Under the pieces are notes generated by a model, which ran no database searches, had not been told where the DNA came from, and saw nothing but the letters and a program-made list of their open reading frames with translations. A DNA stretch of 64,000 nucleotides from Sphingomonadales bacterium (GTDB lineage: Bacteria; Pseudomonadota; Alphaproteobacteria; Sphingomonadales; Sphingomonadaceae): positions 1,612,001 to 1,676,000 of the forward strand of contig JADJXT010000001.1 of assembly GCA_016720115.1 (NCBI GenBank). The letters run 5' to 3'. Positions 15,018-24,705 of this stretch are shown piece after piece (positions within the stretch are counted from its first letter, which is position 1; each line of letters opens with the position of its first letter). Both the position numbers and the translations under genes were made by a program.

Positions 15018-17324
15018 ATGTTTGATGTGAAAAATGTATCGATCGAGTGGGGCGGACAAACCCTGACACTCGAAACGGGCAAGGTTGCTCGTCAGGCCGA
15101 TGGCGCGGTGATCGCGACCCTTGGCGAAACTGTTGTGCTTTGCGCGGTAACCGCAGCAAAGTCAGTGAAGGAAGGGCAGGACTTTTTCCCGCTCACCGTT
15201 CACTATCAGGAAAAATACTCCTCAGCCGGCCGCATCCCCGGTGGCTTTTTCAAGCGCGAGCGCGGTGCCACCGAAAAGGAAACGCTGGTTTCGCGCCTGA
15301 TCGACCGTCCGGTCCGTCCGCTTTTCCCAGAAGGTTTCTACAACGAAATCAACGCTATCGCTCAGGTTCTGAGCTATGATGGCGAGAATGAGCCCGATAT
15401 TCTGGCGATGATTGCGGCCTCGGCTGCGCTCACCATTTCGGGCGTTCCCTTCATGGGCCCGATCGGCGCGGCGCGCGTCGGTTACCAGAACGGCGAATAT
15501 ATCCTCAACCCGACCGACGATCAGGTTGCCGAGGGCGATCTCGATCTGGTCGTCGCCGCGACTTACGACGCGGTGATGATGGTTGAATCCGAAGCTAACG
15601 AGCTTTCGGAAGAAGTCATGCTCGGCGCCGTCATGTTTGCGCATGATGCCTGCCGCGAAGTGATCAAGGCAATCGTGAAGCTGGCCGAACAGGCCGCCAA
15701 GGAACCTTGGGAACTGAATGTCGGCGAAGACAATGCGGCCCTGAAAGACAAGCTCAAGAAGCTGATCGGCAAGGATATCGACGCTGCATACAAGCTTACA
15801 AACAAGTCGGAGCGTTCAAACGCGCTCAACGCGGCCCGCGACAAGGCGAAGGCCATGTTTGCCGAAGACGGCCTGAGCCCGCAGGAAGTGATGGCAGGCA
15901 TCAAGCTGACGAAGAAGCTTGAGGCCGAAATCGTTCGCACTGCGATCCTCAAGACCGGCCAGCGCATCGATGGTCGTACGACCACGCAGATTCGCCCGAT
16001 CGTTGCCGAAACGCACTTCCTGCCGCGTGCGCATGGTTCGGCGCTGTTCACCCGTGGTGAAACGCAGACCATCGCAACCTGCACGCTGGGTACCAAGGAT
16101 GCGGAGCAGATGATCGATGGCCTCAATGGCCTGCATTATGAGCATTTCATGCTGCACTATAACTTCCCGCCTTATTCGGTCGGCGAAGTTGGCCGCTTTG
16201 GCGCGCCCGGTCGTCGCGAAGTCGGCCATGGCAAGCTGGCATGGCGCGCTCTGCACCCCGTGCTGCCTACCAAGGATGAGTTCCCCTACACCATCCGCCT
16301 GACCAGCGACATCACCGAATCGAACGGTTCGTCGTCGATGGCATCGGTTTGCGGTGGTTCGCTCGCCATGATGGACGCAGGCGTCCCCATCAAGCGTCCG
16401 GTTTCGGGCATTGCCATGGGCTTGATCCTCGAAGGCAAGGACTATTCGATCCTGTCGGACATCCTGGGCGACGAAGATCATCTTGGCGACATGGATTTCA
16501 AGGTTGGCGGTACTGAAATCGGCATCACCACGATGCAGATGGACATCAAGATCGCCGGCATCACCCGCGAAATCTTTGAAGCTGCGCTCAATCAGGCGAA
16601 GGAAGGCCGCGCGCACATTCTTGGCGAAATGAACAAGGCATTGGGTGCTACCCGCACCGAGCTTTCGGCGCACGCACCGCGTATCGAAACGATGCAGATC
16701 GACAAGTCGAAGATCCGCGACATCATCGGCACTGGCGGTAAGGTGATCCGTGAGATCGTTGCCACCACCGGCGCCAAGGTCGACATCGACGATGAAGGCC
16801 TGATCAAGATTTCGTCGAGCGACCTTTCGCAGATCGAAGCCGCCCGCAAGTGGATTTCGGGTATCGTCGAAGAAGCCGAAGTCGGCAAAATCTACGACGG
16901 CAAGGTTGTGAATATCGTCGATTTCGGTGCATTTGTGAACTTCATGGGCGGCAAGGACGGCCTCGTCCATGTCAGCGAAATGAAGAATGAGCGCGTCGAA
17001 AAGCCGACCGATGTTGTCAGCGAAGGCATGGACGTGAAGGTCAAGGTTCTCGAAATCGATCCGCGCGGCAAGGTTCGCCTGTCAATGCGTCTCGTCGATC
17101 AGGAAACCGGCGAAGAACTGGAAGACACCCGCCCGCCGCGTGAACCGCGTGAGCGTTCGGATCGCGGCGACCGCGGTGATCGCGGACCGCGCCGTGACCG
17201 TGGTGGTCGTGATGATCGTGGCGGTCGTGGCCGTGACCGCGGTGATCGCGGCCCGCGTCGTGAACGTTCGGAAGGTGGCGAAGGCGGCGATCCGAACCAT
17301 GTTCCGGATTTCCTGAAAGACTGA
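15018..17324 (+). CDS. pnp: Polyribonucleotide nucleotidyltransferase (PNPase)
   Basis: PNPase is the phosphorolytic 3'-5' exoribonuclease of mRNA decay, working as a trimer. The 768-residue protein has two RNase PH-like domains (first with FFPLTVHYQEKYSSAGRIPG and FFKRERG; second with RPIVAETHFLPRAHGSALF and TSDITESNGSSSMASVCGGS), a KH domain (IIGTGGKVIREI) and an S1 domain (GKVVNIVDFGAFVNF). From about residue 700 the tail becomes an Arg/Gly/Asp-rich repeat with RGDRGDRG-type units and ends DPNHVPDFLKD, a feature common in sphingomonad enzymes. AAGGA precedes the ATG at a suitable distance. Confidence 0.98.
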   Translation: MFDVKNVSIEWGGQTLTLETGKVARQADGAVIATLGETVVLCAVTAAKSVKEGQDFFPLTVHYQEKYSSAGRIPGGFFKRERGATEKETLVSRLIDRPVRPLFPEGFYNEINAIAQVLSYDGENEPDILAMIAASAALTISGVPFMGPIGAARVGYQNGEYILNPTDDQVAEGDLDLVVAATYDAVMMVESEANELSEEVMLGAVMFAHDACREVIKAIVKLAEQAAKEPWELNVGEDNAALKDKLKKLIGKDIDAAYKLTNKSERSNALNAARDKAKAMFAEDGLSPQEVMAGIKLTKKLEAEIVRTAILKTGQRIDGRTTTQIRPIVAETHFLPRAHGSALFTRGETQTIATCTLGTKDAEQMIDGLNGLHYEHFMLHYNFPPYSVGEVGRFGAPGRREVGHGKLAWRALHPVLPTKDEFPYTIRLTSDITESNGSSSMASVCGGSLAMMDAGVPIKRPVSGIAMGLILEGKDYSILSDILGDEDHLGDMDFKVGGTEIGITTMQMDIKIAGITREIFEAALNQAKEGRAHILGEMNKALGATRTELSAHAPRIETMQIDKSKIRDIIGTGGKVIREIVATTGAKVDIDDEGLIKISSSDLSQIEAARKWISGIVEEAEVGKIYDGKVVNIVDFGAFVNFMGGKDGLVHVSEMKNERVEKPTDVVSEGMDVKVKVLEIDPRGKVRLSMRLVDQETGEELEDTRPPREPRERSDRGDRGDRGPRRDRGGRDDRGGRGRDRGDRGPRRERSEGGEGGDPNHVPDFLKD

Positions 17325-17348
17325 TCTTTCGGAATTTGAATTGGGAAA

Positions 17349-17371
17349 GGGCTGCTTCGGCAGCCCTTTTT
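17349..17371 (+). terminator. Intrinsic terminator after pnp
   Basis: The perfect 7-base arms GGGCTGC (17349-17355) and GCAGCCC (17360-17366) enclose a TTCG tetraloop and are followed by TTTTT. It lies 24 bases after the pnp stop and closes the rimP-to-pnp block before bamD. Confidence 0.9.
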
Positions 17372-17480
17372 CTTTGTATCGGCGGCCATACTGCAAGCTG
17401 GTTCATCGCGGATACAGACCGGCAAATAAAGAAAGCGCAAAAGCCTTGGCGACGGCGCCAAGTGCCATTAAGGGATGCCC

Positions 17481-18272
17481 ATGCAGAAAAAGCTTATCGC
17501 ACCGCTCGCGCTCGGTTTGTCCGTCATGTTGCTATCAGGATGTTCTTCGCTGGGGCTTGGCGGTGGGGGCGGAGGCGGCCCTGACACGCGCTATGTCGCA
17601 CGCGATGTGAATACGCTGTACCTTGCCGCAAAGGACCGGCTGGATCGCGGCCAATACCAGATGGCAGCTGCGCTGTTCGACGAGGTGGAACGCCAGCACC
17701 CTTATTCACCCTGGGCCCGCCGAGCGCAGTTGATGAGTTCTTTCAGCTATTACATGGCGCAGAAATATAACGAGTCGATTTCTGCATCGCGTCGCTTCCT
17801 GTCGATCCACCCGGGCAACAAGGATGCGCCATACGCTTATTATCTGATCGCGCTTTGCTATTATGAGCAGATCAGCGACGTAACCCGCGACCAGAAGATT
17901 ACCGAGCAGGCGCTGTCTGCGTTGGGCGAGGTGCAGAGGCGCTATCCCAATACGCGCTATGCCGCGGATGCAGGCCTGAAGATTGACCTTGTGCGCGATC
18001 ACCTCGCGGGCAAGGAAATGGAGATCGGCCGTTTCTATCAGCGTCGTGCGCTTTGGCTGGCTGCATCGCTGCGCTTCAAGGAAGTGGTACAGAAATACGA
18101 AACAACCACCCATGCCCCCGAAGCGCTGTACCGCATGACCGAAAGCTATCTCGCCATGGGTATCCCTGAAGAAGCGAAGCGTTCTGCCGCGGTTCTTGGC
18201 GCCAACTATCCGGGCAGCAAATGGTATCAGCGCGCTTACGATCTGATGCAGAAGCACGCTCCAGGAGCGTGA
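17481..18272 (+). CDS. bamD: Outer membrane assembly lipoprotein BamD
   Basis: BamD is the essential lipoprotein of the beta-barrel assembly complex. The protein (about 263 residues) has a signal peptide with lipobox LLSGC near residue 21, a Gly-rich linker, then TPR-like repeats such as KDRLDRGQYQMAAALFDEV, YYMAQKYNESI and AYYLIALCYYEQ. The ending RAYDLMQKHAP is typical. I chose the ATG at 17481 because it lies six bases after AAGGG; an ATG at 17475 directly abuts that site and is less likely. It is followed by recN after 10 bases. Confidence 0.93.
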   Translation: MQKKLIAPLALGLSVMLLSGCSSLGLGGGGGGGPDTRYVARDVNTLYLAAKDRLDRGQYQMAAALFDEVERQHPYSPWARRAQLMSSFSYYMAQKYNESISASRRFLSIHPGNKDAPYAYYLIALCYYEQISDVTRDQKITEQALSALGEVQRRYPNTRYAADAGLKIDLVRDHLAGKEMEIGRFYQRRALWLAASLRFKEVVQKYETTTHAPEALYRMTESYLAMGIPEEAKRSAAVLGANYPGSKWYQRAYDLMQKHAPGA

Positions 18273-18282
18273 CATTGCCGCT

Positions 18283-19941
18283 ATGTTGACGGGCCTTTCG
18301 ATCCGCGACGTGGTGCTGATCGAGGCGCTTGACCTCGAATTCGATGTGGGGCTCTGCGTCCTTACCGGGGAAACCGGCGCGGGCAAGTCCATCCTGCTGG
18401 ACGCATTGGCGCTTGCGTTGGGCGCGCGTGCCGATAGCGGGCTGGTTCGTTCCGGTGCTGAACGGGCACAGGTAGCCGCCAGTTTCAACGCGCCGGCAAA
18501 TGTTCTGGCGATGCTTGCGGAAAACGACATCTCGCTCGATGCCGACGAATCTTTGATAATCCGTCGTTCGGTCAGGGCCGATGGCGGGAGCAAGGCTTTC
18601 ATCAACGACCAGCCCTGTTCGGCGGCGCTGCTGCGCGACGTTGGCGCCTGCCTTGTCGAAATCCACGGTCAGCATGATGATCGCGGATTGCTGAACCCGC
18701 GAGGGCACAGGGCGCTGCTCGATGCTTTTGGCCGGTGTGACGCGGCTTCCGTGGCTGCATATTTCGCTGCCTGGCAGGGGGCGAAGGCGCAGTTGGATGC
18801 TGCGCGTGAGGCACTTGAGAATGCTGCGCGGGATCGCGAATGGCTTGAGCATGCCGTTGCCGAACTGCGCCGTTTTGCGCCGCAGGAGGGCGAGGAGGAA
18901 CAACTCGCCAGCGAGCGCGCCGACATGCAAAAGGGTGAGCGGATCGCGGAAGACCTCCGTGCCGTGCTGGAAGCCTTTGAAGGATCCGACAGCGGACTTG
19001 CCAAATTGCGCAGCGCCGCGAGGCGTCTCGATCGTCTGGCGGGGGAACATGCACTGCTTGCCGCGGCATTGACCGCGCTGGACCGTTCGGTGATCGAGGC
19101 AAGCGAGGCCGAGGACAAGCTGATCGCCGCAACGCAGGCGCTAAGTTTTGATCCGGAACGGCTCGATGCCATCGAAGTCCGCCTGTTTGAACTGCGCGGG
19201 CTGGCGCGCAAGCACAATGTCCGCCCTGAAGAACTGGCGCAGCTAACGGGCGATCTGGCCGCAAAGCTGGATGCCATTGAGGCTGGCGGAGAGGGCTTGG
19301 CGAAGCTGGAGGCCGAAGTCTCCCGGCATGCCGATGCCTATCGCAAGGCTGCCTCCGCGCTGTCGGCACAGCGGCAGGAGGCGGCAACGCGCCTCGATGC
19401 CGCCGTTGCTGCCGAACTTGCGCCGCTAAAGCTGGATGCGGCAAAATTCCGGACAGCGGTGGAGGCGTTTCCCGAAGATCGCTGGACGGCGCATGGCATG
19501 GACCGTGTCGAATTCCTGATTTCGACAAATCCCGGCGCGCCCTTTGCGCCGCTGGCCAAGATTGCATCGGGCGGCGAATTGTCGCGCTTCATCCTCGCGC
19601 TCAAGGTCGCTCTGGCCGAAGAGGGCGGGGCAGCGACGATCATCTTTGACGAGATTGATCGCGGCGTGGGTGGCGCGGTGGCGTCGGCCATCGGCGAACG
19701 CCTTGCGCGCCTTGCCGGTGCAGGCAAGCAGTTGCTCGCCGTCACACACAGTCCGCAGGTCGCGGCCAAGGGGCAGGCGCATTATTTCATCGCCAAGTCG
19801 AGCGAGGGCACCGTTACGCGGACAGGCGTGACCCGCCTGGATGCAGAAGGACGCAGGCAGGAAATCGCACGTATGCTCTCTGGCGCCGAAATCACCGACG
19901 AGGCACGCGCACAGGCGGCGCGGCTGATGGAGGGAGTGTGA
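18283..19941 (+). CDS. recN: DNA repair protein RecN
   Basis: RecN is an SMC-like ATPase acting in double-strand break repair. The 552-residue protein has Walker A GETGAGKS at residues 27-34, a long heptad-rich central region (about 150-380) broken by a short middle segment, and the C-terminal ABC signature with ASGGELSRFILALKVAL followed by Walker B IIFDEIDRGVGG and a VTHSPQVAAKG motif. Its stop lies in a GTGA overlap with ligA, so RecN and ligase may be co-translated. The segment order is that of the full-length family. Confidence 0.95.
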   Translation: MLTGLSIRDVVLIEALDLEFDVGLCVLTGETGAGKSILLDALALALGARADSGLVRSGAERAQVAASFNAPANVLAMLAENDISLDADESLIIRRSVRADGGSKAFINDQPCSAALLRDVGACLVEIHGQHDDRGLLNPRGHRALLDAFGRCDAASVAAYFAAWQGAKAQLDAAREALENAARDREWLEHAVAELRRFAPQEGEEEQLASERADMQKGERIAEDLRAVLEAFEGSDSGLAKLRSAARRLDRLAGEHALLAAALTALDRSVIEASEAEDKLIAATQALSFDPERLDAIEVRLFELRGLARKHNVRPEELAQLTGDLAAKLDAIEAGGEGLAKLEAEVSRHADAYRKAASALSAQRQEAATRLDAAVAAELAPLKLDAAKFRTAVEAFPEDRWTAHGMDRVEFLISTNPGAPFAPLAKIASGGELSRFILALKVALAEEGGAATIIFDEIDRGVGGAVASAIGERLARLAGAGKQLLAVTHSPQVAAKGQAHYFIAKSSEGTVTRTGVTRLDAEGRRQEIARMLSGAEITDEARAQAARLMEGV

Positions 19942-22004
19942 GCGAGGTCGAGAACCTCTCCGAAGCCGAAGCTGCGAACGAACTGATGCGGCTGGCGAAG
20001 GCGATTACGCATCATAACAGGCTCTACCACGCCCACGACGCGCCGGAGATTTCCGATACGGAATTCGACGCGCTGGTGCGGCGGAACAACGAATTGGAGG
20101 CAGCTTTTCCGCATCTGGTCCGTGCCGATAGCCCCAATGCGCAAGTCGGTGCCGCAGTTGAGGCATCGCCGCTTTCGAAAGTGGCGCATGCCAAGCGGAT
20201 GATGAGCCTCGACAACGCTTTTTCGGATGAGGATGTCGAAGAATTTGCCGCACGGGTGCGGCGCTTTTTGAACCTGCCTGCTGACGCAGTGGTCGCGCTG
20301 ACTGCGGAGGACAAGATCGACGGTCTGTCCTGCTCGTTGCGCTATGAAAATGGCGTTCTGGTCCAGGCGGCGACGCGCGGAGACGGACAGGTTGGCGAAG
20401 ATGTGACCGCCAATGTGCGCACCATTTCCGATATTCCGCACCAGTTGAGCGGCAAGGCACCCTCTATATTCGAAATTCGTGGCGAAGTGTTCATGGCGAA
20501 GGCGGATTTCGAGGCGCTCAACGCGCGTTTGCTTGCCGAAGCGGACGATCCGGAAAAGGCACGGCAATTTGCCAACCCGCGCAACGCAGCGGCAGGATCG
20601 TTGCGACAGAAGGACGCAAGCGTAACCGCATCGCGCCCGCTACGTTTTCTCGCGCATGGCTGGGGCGAAGTGAGCGAAATGCCTTCCGAAAGCCAATATG
20701 CGGCCATGCAGGCGATTGCCGCCTGGGGCATCCCGGTTTCGCCTTTCCTTAAATCGGTCGACGGTGCGTCGGGTGCGCTCATGCACTATCGCGAGATTGA
20801 ACGTCAGCGCGCCGATCTGCCCTATGATATCGATGGTGTCGTTTACAAGGTTGACCGGCTCGACTGGCAGGATCGGCTTGGCTTTGTTGCAAAAGCCCCG
20901 CGCTGGGCGATTGCCCACAAATTTCCCGCCGAGCAGGCCGAAACCACGCTGGAAGCCATCGACATCCAGGTCGGCCGCACGGGCAAGCTTACGCCGGTGG
21001 GGCGTCTGAAACCAGTGACGGTCGGCGGCGTCGTGGTATCCAACGTGACGCTGCACAATCGCGACGAAATTGCCCGCCTGGGCGTCCGTTCGGGCGACCG
21101 TGTGAAAGTGCAGCGGGCAGGGGATGTAATCCCGCAGATCGTTGAGAACCTCACGCGCGATGCGCCATTGCCCGACTATCATTTCCCCGATCACTGCCCT
21201 GAATGTGGGAGTGAAGCCGTTGCCGAAGAAGGCGAAGTCGATGTGCGGTGCACTGGCGGGCTCATCTGCCCGGCGCAGCGCGTCGAGCGGCTCAAGCATT
21301 TCGTCAGCCGCGCGGCACTCGATATCGAAGGGCTGGGCGAAAAGACCATTCAGGAATTTTTCGATCTTGGCTGGCTGCATTCGCCTGCCGACATTTTTCG
21401 TCTGCGTGATCATCGCGCTGAAATCCTTGCACGCGAAGGCTGGCAGGAAAAGTCTGTGGACAACCTGTTGAAGGCAATCGAGGCCAAACGGGGCCCCGAT
21501 GCGGCGCGTCTGCTGTTCGGTCTGGGCATCCGGCATGTCGGCGCCGTGACGGCGCGTGACCTGCTGAAAAATTTCCGCACCTTGCCTTTGTTGCGCGATA
21601 TCGCCGTCTCAGATGGCGGTGAGGCGGAGCTGACCCAAATCGATGGCATCGGGCCGGTCGTGGCAGAGGCACTGCACGATTTCTTTCACGAGCCGCACAA
21701 TGCCGAAGTGTGGGAGGACCTGCTCGGGCAGGTCGCGCCGCCGGACTATATCGTTGATGTCAAATCCTCCTCTGTCTCAGGAAAGACCGTGGTCTTCACC
21801 GGTGCGCTCGAAACGATGAGCCGCGATGAAGCCAAGGCGCAGGCAGAGGCGCTGGGTGCGAAGGCCTCGGGATCGGTTTCGGCCAAGACCGATCTGGTCG
21901 TTGCAGGGCCGGGCGCGGGATCGAAGCTGAAAAAGGCCCAGGAACTGGGAATCGAAGTGATCGACGAGGCCGCGTGGGCGGCGATCGTCGCTGCCGCGGG
22001 TTAG
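19938..22004 (+). CDS. ligA: NAD+-dependent DNA ligase LigA
   Basis: LigA seals nicks in DNA using NAD+. The 688-residue protein starts with GTG at 19938 in a four-base overlap with recN. Domain Ia contains HAHDAPEISDTEFD. The adenylation lysine is K126 in EDKIDGLS. A four-cysteine zinc finger (CPECGSE, then C-T-G-G-L-I-C) is followed by helix-hairpin-helix repeats and a C-terminal BRCT domain starting near SVSGKTVVFTGALETM. All expected catalytic motifs are present. An inverted repeat follows the stop. Confidence 0.97.
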   Translation: MSEVENLSEAEAANELMRLAKAITHHNRLYHAHDAPEISDTEFDALVRRNNELEAAFPHLVRADSPNAQVGAAVEASPLSKVAHAKRMMSLDNAFSDEDVEEFAARVRRFLNLPADAVVALTAEDKIDGLSCSLRYENGVLVQAATRGDGQVGEDVTANVRTISDIPHQLSGKAPSIFEIRGEVFMAKADFEALNARLLAEADDPEKARQFANPRNAAAGSLRQKDASVTASRPLRFLAHGWGEVSEMPSESQYAAMQAIAAWGIPVSPFLKSVDGASGALMHYREIERQRADLPYDIDGVVYKVDRLDWQDRLGFVAKAPRWAIAHKFPAEQAETTLEAIDIQVGRTGKLTPVGRLKPVTVGGVVVSNVTLHNRDEIARLGVRSGDRVKVQRAGDVIPQIVENLTRDAPLPDYHFPDHCPECGSEAVAEEGEVDVRCTGGLICPAQRVERLKHFVSRAALDIEGLGEKTIQEFFDLGWLHSPADIFRLRDHRAEILAREGWQEKSVDNLLKAIEAKRGPDAARLLFGLGIRHVGAVTARDLLKNFRTLPLLRDIAVSDGGEAELTQIDGIGPVVAEALHDFFHEPHNAEVWEDLLGQVAPPDYIVDVKSSSVSGKTVVFTGALETMSRDEAKAQAEALGAKASGSVSAKTDLVVAGPGAGSKLKKAQELGIEVIDEAAWAAIVAAAG

Positions 22005-22034
22005 GTTGTGATGATATTAGATCGGTTCACTCGA

Positions 22035-22127
22035 AACCGTAGTGCTGAGCCTGTCGAAGCACGCCCAGCAGTGAAGCGCCGTTGGGCTTCGCCCGCCTTC
22101 GGCACCGACAGGCTCAGGGCTACGGTT
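22035..22127. repeat. Long inverted repeat between convergent genes
   Basis: A 22-base arm at 22035-22056 reading AACCGTAGTGCTGAGCCTGT and on pairs with the arm at 22106-22127, with 20 of 22 positions complementary and a 49-base loop. The core CTGAGCCTGTCG is a very common sphingomonad dispersed repeat. Its place between the ends of ligA and the DUF2459 gene suggests a bidirectional mRNA stabiliser or terminator, without a T-tract. Confidence 0.75.
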
Positions 22128-22147
22128 CAAATTATTGTCATCACGGT

Positions 22148-22831
22148 CTAGTCGAACCAGCGCATCACCCCGCCGGGCATCGGCGTCCAGATTCCCATGC
22201 GGACACCCGCTTTGCGCAGCACTTCCCCGGTCCATTCGTTGCATGTTGTATAGGCCGAATAATGGCCTGTGCTGTCGTAGAACAGGTTGTCGGGGGCATA
22301 GGCCGGATGGGCCGTGCTTCGCCCGTCTGAGGTCAGCCGGAAGGTTGATCGAATCGAGGCGATAATGCCTTGAAACTGGCGCTGGCTGACCAGAAAGCGC
22401 TTGCGATGCGGGGCAGGGCGCGGATCGATCAGGTGGTAGATGTGTAGCGTTGTTTCTTTGGAGCCGATGATCGCCGATGCGATGTCAGCGCTCTGAACAT
22501 CGCTCCAGCTTTGCGCATTGCGATAGACGCGCTTGTGCCCCCAGCCGACCATGGCATGGGTGCCGTAAAGATCGGTATTGGCCAGATGCTCGGGCCGGAT
22601 CAGATCGGAAAGATCTTCGCCTGCCGCAGACATCGGCACAATCAGGCTGACATGCACGCCATTGGTTTCGACGAAAATGGGGATGCCGCGGTCCGGCTCG
22701 CGCCAATCGGAATTGGCAGGGATGAAGCTGCCTGCCAAGGCGGCAGCAAAATAGAGCCCGATCAGGAAAAGCGGCCAGCCAGTCAATGCGCGCAATGCCG
22801 TGCCAATGCTGTTGATGCGAAACAGTTTCAA
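22148..22831 (-). CDS. DUF2459 family (TIGR02117) membrane-anchored protein
   Basis: The 227-residue protein has one N-terminal hydrophobic helix (about residues 17-38) and a periplasmic domain resembling DUF2459/TIGR02117. Recognisable parts are FVETNGVHVSLIVP, HAMVGWGHKRVYRNA and the C-terminal YTTCNEWTGEVLRKAG with a conserved cysteine, together with GHYSAY. The Cys/His pattern recalls NlpC/P60-like or acyltransferase folds, but I cannot assign a reaction. It is convergent with ligA. Its start is 15 bases from the divergent phhA start, so the two promoters overlap. Confidence 0.75.
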   Translation of the reverse strand: MKLFRINSIGTALRALTGWPLFLIGLYFAAALAGSFIPANSDWREPDRGIPIFVETNGVHVSLIVPMSAAGEDLSDLIRPEHLANTDLYGTHAMVGWGHKRVYRNAQSWSDVQSADIASAIIGSKETTLHIYHLIDPRPAPHRKRFLVSQRQFQGIIASIRSTFRLTSDGRSTAHPAYAPDNLFYDSTGHYSAYTTCNEWTGEVLRKAGVRMGIWTPMPGGVMRWFD

Positions 22832-22846
22832 GTGTAACTATCTTCC

Positions 22847-23719
22847 ATGGCCGACTTTACCCATGTCTATGACGCCCCGCCGCCGGGTGCAAATCCGGAT
22901 TGGACGATTCCGCAGGCTTGGAATGCTTTTTCGGCAGACGAACATGCGATGTGGGACAGGCTATTTGCACGGCAATCGGAAATGCTTCCCGGTCTGGCCT
23001 GTGACGCATTCTTGCGCGGTATCGATGTGCTGAAACTCGAAAAGCCCGGTATTCCGGACTATCGCGAGTTGAATGCGCGGCTGATGGCGGCGACAGGCTG
23101 GCAAGTGGTCGCCGTACCGGGGCTGGTGCCCGACGATGTGTTTTTCAACCATCTGGCGAACCGCCGCTTTCCGGCAGGCAATTTCATCCGCACCCCGGAA
23201 CAGCTCGATTATCTGCAGGAACCCGACATATTTCACGATGTGTTCGGCCATGTGCCGATGCTCGCCGATCCGGTTTTCGCCGACTATATGGTGGCCTATG
23301 GCAAGGGCGGGTTGCGCAGCCTTGGCTTTGGCGCGCTGCACAAGCTGGCGCGGCTTTACTGGTATACCGTGGAATTCGGGCTGATCGAGGAACCGGCCGG
23401 GTTGCGGATTTATGGCGCGGGTATCGTCTCCAGCTATGGCGAGAGCATCTTCTGCCTCGATGATCCCAGCCCGAACCGCATCCGGTTCGATTTGCTGCGG
23501 CTGATGCGCACCGAATACCGGATCGATGATTACCAGCAGAATTATTTTGTCATTCCCTCGCTTGAACATTTGCTCAAGGTCACGGTCAAAACCGATTTCG
23601 CGCCGTTCTATGCCAGCCTCGAAACTTTGCCCGACATTCCCGTGGCCGACATTCTGCCCGGGGACGATGTCATCACGCGCGGCACGCAGGATTATGCGCG
23701 CAACAAGGCTGCGGCCTGA
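22847..23719 (+). CDS. phhA: Phenylalanine 4-monooxygenase
   Basis: This 290-residue enzyme hydroxylates phenylalanine to tyrosine using tetrahydrobiopterin and non-haem iron. The iron ligands are H120 and H125 in FHDVFGHVPM and E166 in YWYTVEFGL, matching the bacterial aromatic amino acid hydroxylase pattern. The length matches monomeric bacterial enzymes. No pterin carbinolamine dehydratase gene (phhB) is visible next to it. The gene is divergent from the DUF2459 gene and convergent with prmA. Confidence 0.95.
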   Translation: MADFTHVYDAPPPGANPDWTIPQAWNAFSADEHAMWDRLFARQSEMLPGLACDAFLRGIDVLKLEKPGIPDYRELNARLMAATGWQVVAVPGLVPDDVFFNHLANRRFPAGNFIRTPEQLDYLQEPDIFHDVFGHVPMLADPVFADYMVAYGKGGLRSLGFGALHKLARLYWYTVEFGLIEEPAGLRIYGAGIVSSYGESIFCLDDPSPNRIRFDLLRLMRTEYRIDDYQQNYFVIPSLEHLLKVTVKTDFAPFYASLETLPDIPVADILPGDDVITRGTQDYARNKAAA

Positions 23720-23721
23720 CG

Positions 23722-24684
23722 CTACCAGGTGCCGAAATCGCCGGGAGGCTGGCTGGTGCGCCCTGATGCGCGGATAGGGCGCCGGTGCCCGTAACGCCGC
23801 CGCTTTACCAGCCTCAGGCACGGCCAGTCACCGTTGTCGCGCCGCTCGAGCAAAAGGAAACCATTGCGCCGGTAGGCTGCGATGACCCGATCGATCTGGG
23901 TGTCGAGCAGCCCTGCGAGGATCAGCGTGCCGCCATCGGCGACGACAGCGGCAAAGCTGGGCGCCAGTTCGACCAGCGGGCCAGCCAATATATTGGCTAT
24001 CAGCAAATCATAGGGGCTGCGCGCCATGATTGCCGGATGGTCGGTCCCGGTCGCAGCATATAGCGCTACCGCGCCCTTCTTTTTGCCCAACGGAACATGA
24101 TTTGTGTTCGCATTTTCGCGGGTCACTTCGATACTGACCGGGTCTATGTCCGAGGCCGTGACTTCGGCAGCAGGCCAGAGGTGCCGTGCGGCAAAAGCCA
24201 GCAACCCCGTTCCCGTGCCGATATCGGCAATATGGTGGAAACGATGCCCGGCGACCTTCAGCCGATCGATCGTCGCAAGGCATCCGCTGGTCGTTTCGTG
24301 TCCGCCGGTGCCGAACGCCTGCCCGGCCTCGATCAGAAAGCTTTTCGAAGCGGGGGGAACTGCACCCTTGTTGGTGGAGGTATGAACATAAAAACGCCCG
24401 GCATGGACCGGATCGATGCTTTTCTGGCTAAGCGTCAGCCAGTCTTCGTCGGGCAGTTGTTCGACAACGGCTCTGGCGCCCAGCCTTGTTTCAAGCAGCG
24501 CAATATCGTGTGCCTCGGGCTCCGATCTGAAATAGGCCTGTATCGACCATTTCGCATCGTTAAACGCCTCCAACTCGTCGGCAACCAGCGTTGGCAGGTT
24601 ATTGAACTGCTCCAACCACTCGTCATGCTCGTGCATGGCCTCGGCCTCGCCGCGCGAGCAGGGCAGGGTGACTTTCCAGTTCAT
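23722..24684 (-). CDS. prmA: Ribosomal protein L11 methyltransferase
   Basis: This 320-residue class I methyltransferase resembles PrmA, which trimethylates ribosomal protein L11. The SAM-binding motif I IADIGTGTGLLAFAARHLW is at about residue 172, preceded by GQAFGTGGHETTSGCL, the PrmA-specific substrate loop, and followed by LLIANILAGPLVELAP. The start ATG at 24684 has only a weak ribosome-binding site. It is probably co-transcribed with the SDR gene 21 bases upstream and converges on phhA. Confidence 0.93.
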   Translation of the reverse strand: MNWKVTLPCSRGEAEAMHEHDEWLEQFNNLPTLVADELEAFNDAKWSIQAYFRSEPEAHDIALLETRLGARAVVEQLPDEDWLTLSQKSIDPVHAGRFYVHTSTNKGAVPPASKSFLIEAGQAFGTGGHETTSGCLATIDRLKVAGHRFHHIADIGTGTGLLAFAARHLWPAAEVTASDIDPVSIEVTRENANTNHVPLGKKKGAVALYAATGTDHPAIMARSPYDLLIANILAGPLVELAPSFAAVVADGGTLILAGLLDTQIDRVIAAYRRNGFLLLERRDNGDWPCLRLVKRRRYGHRRPIRASGRTSQPPGDFGTW

Positions 24685-24705
24685 GTCATATGTTCTTTGC
24701 TGCGG

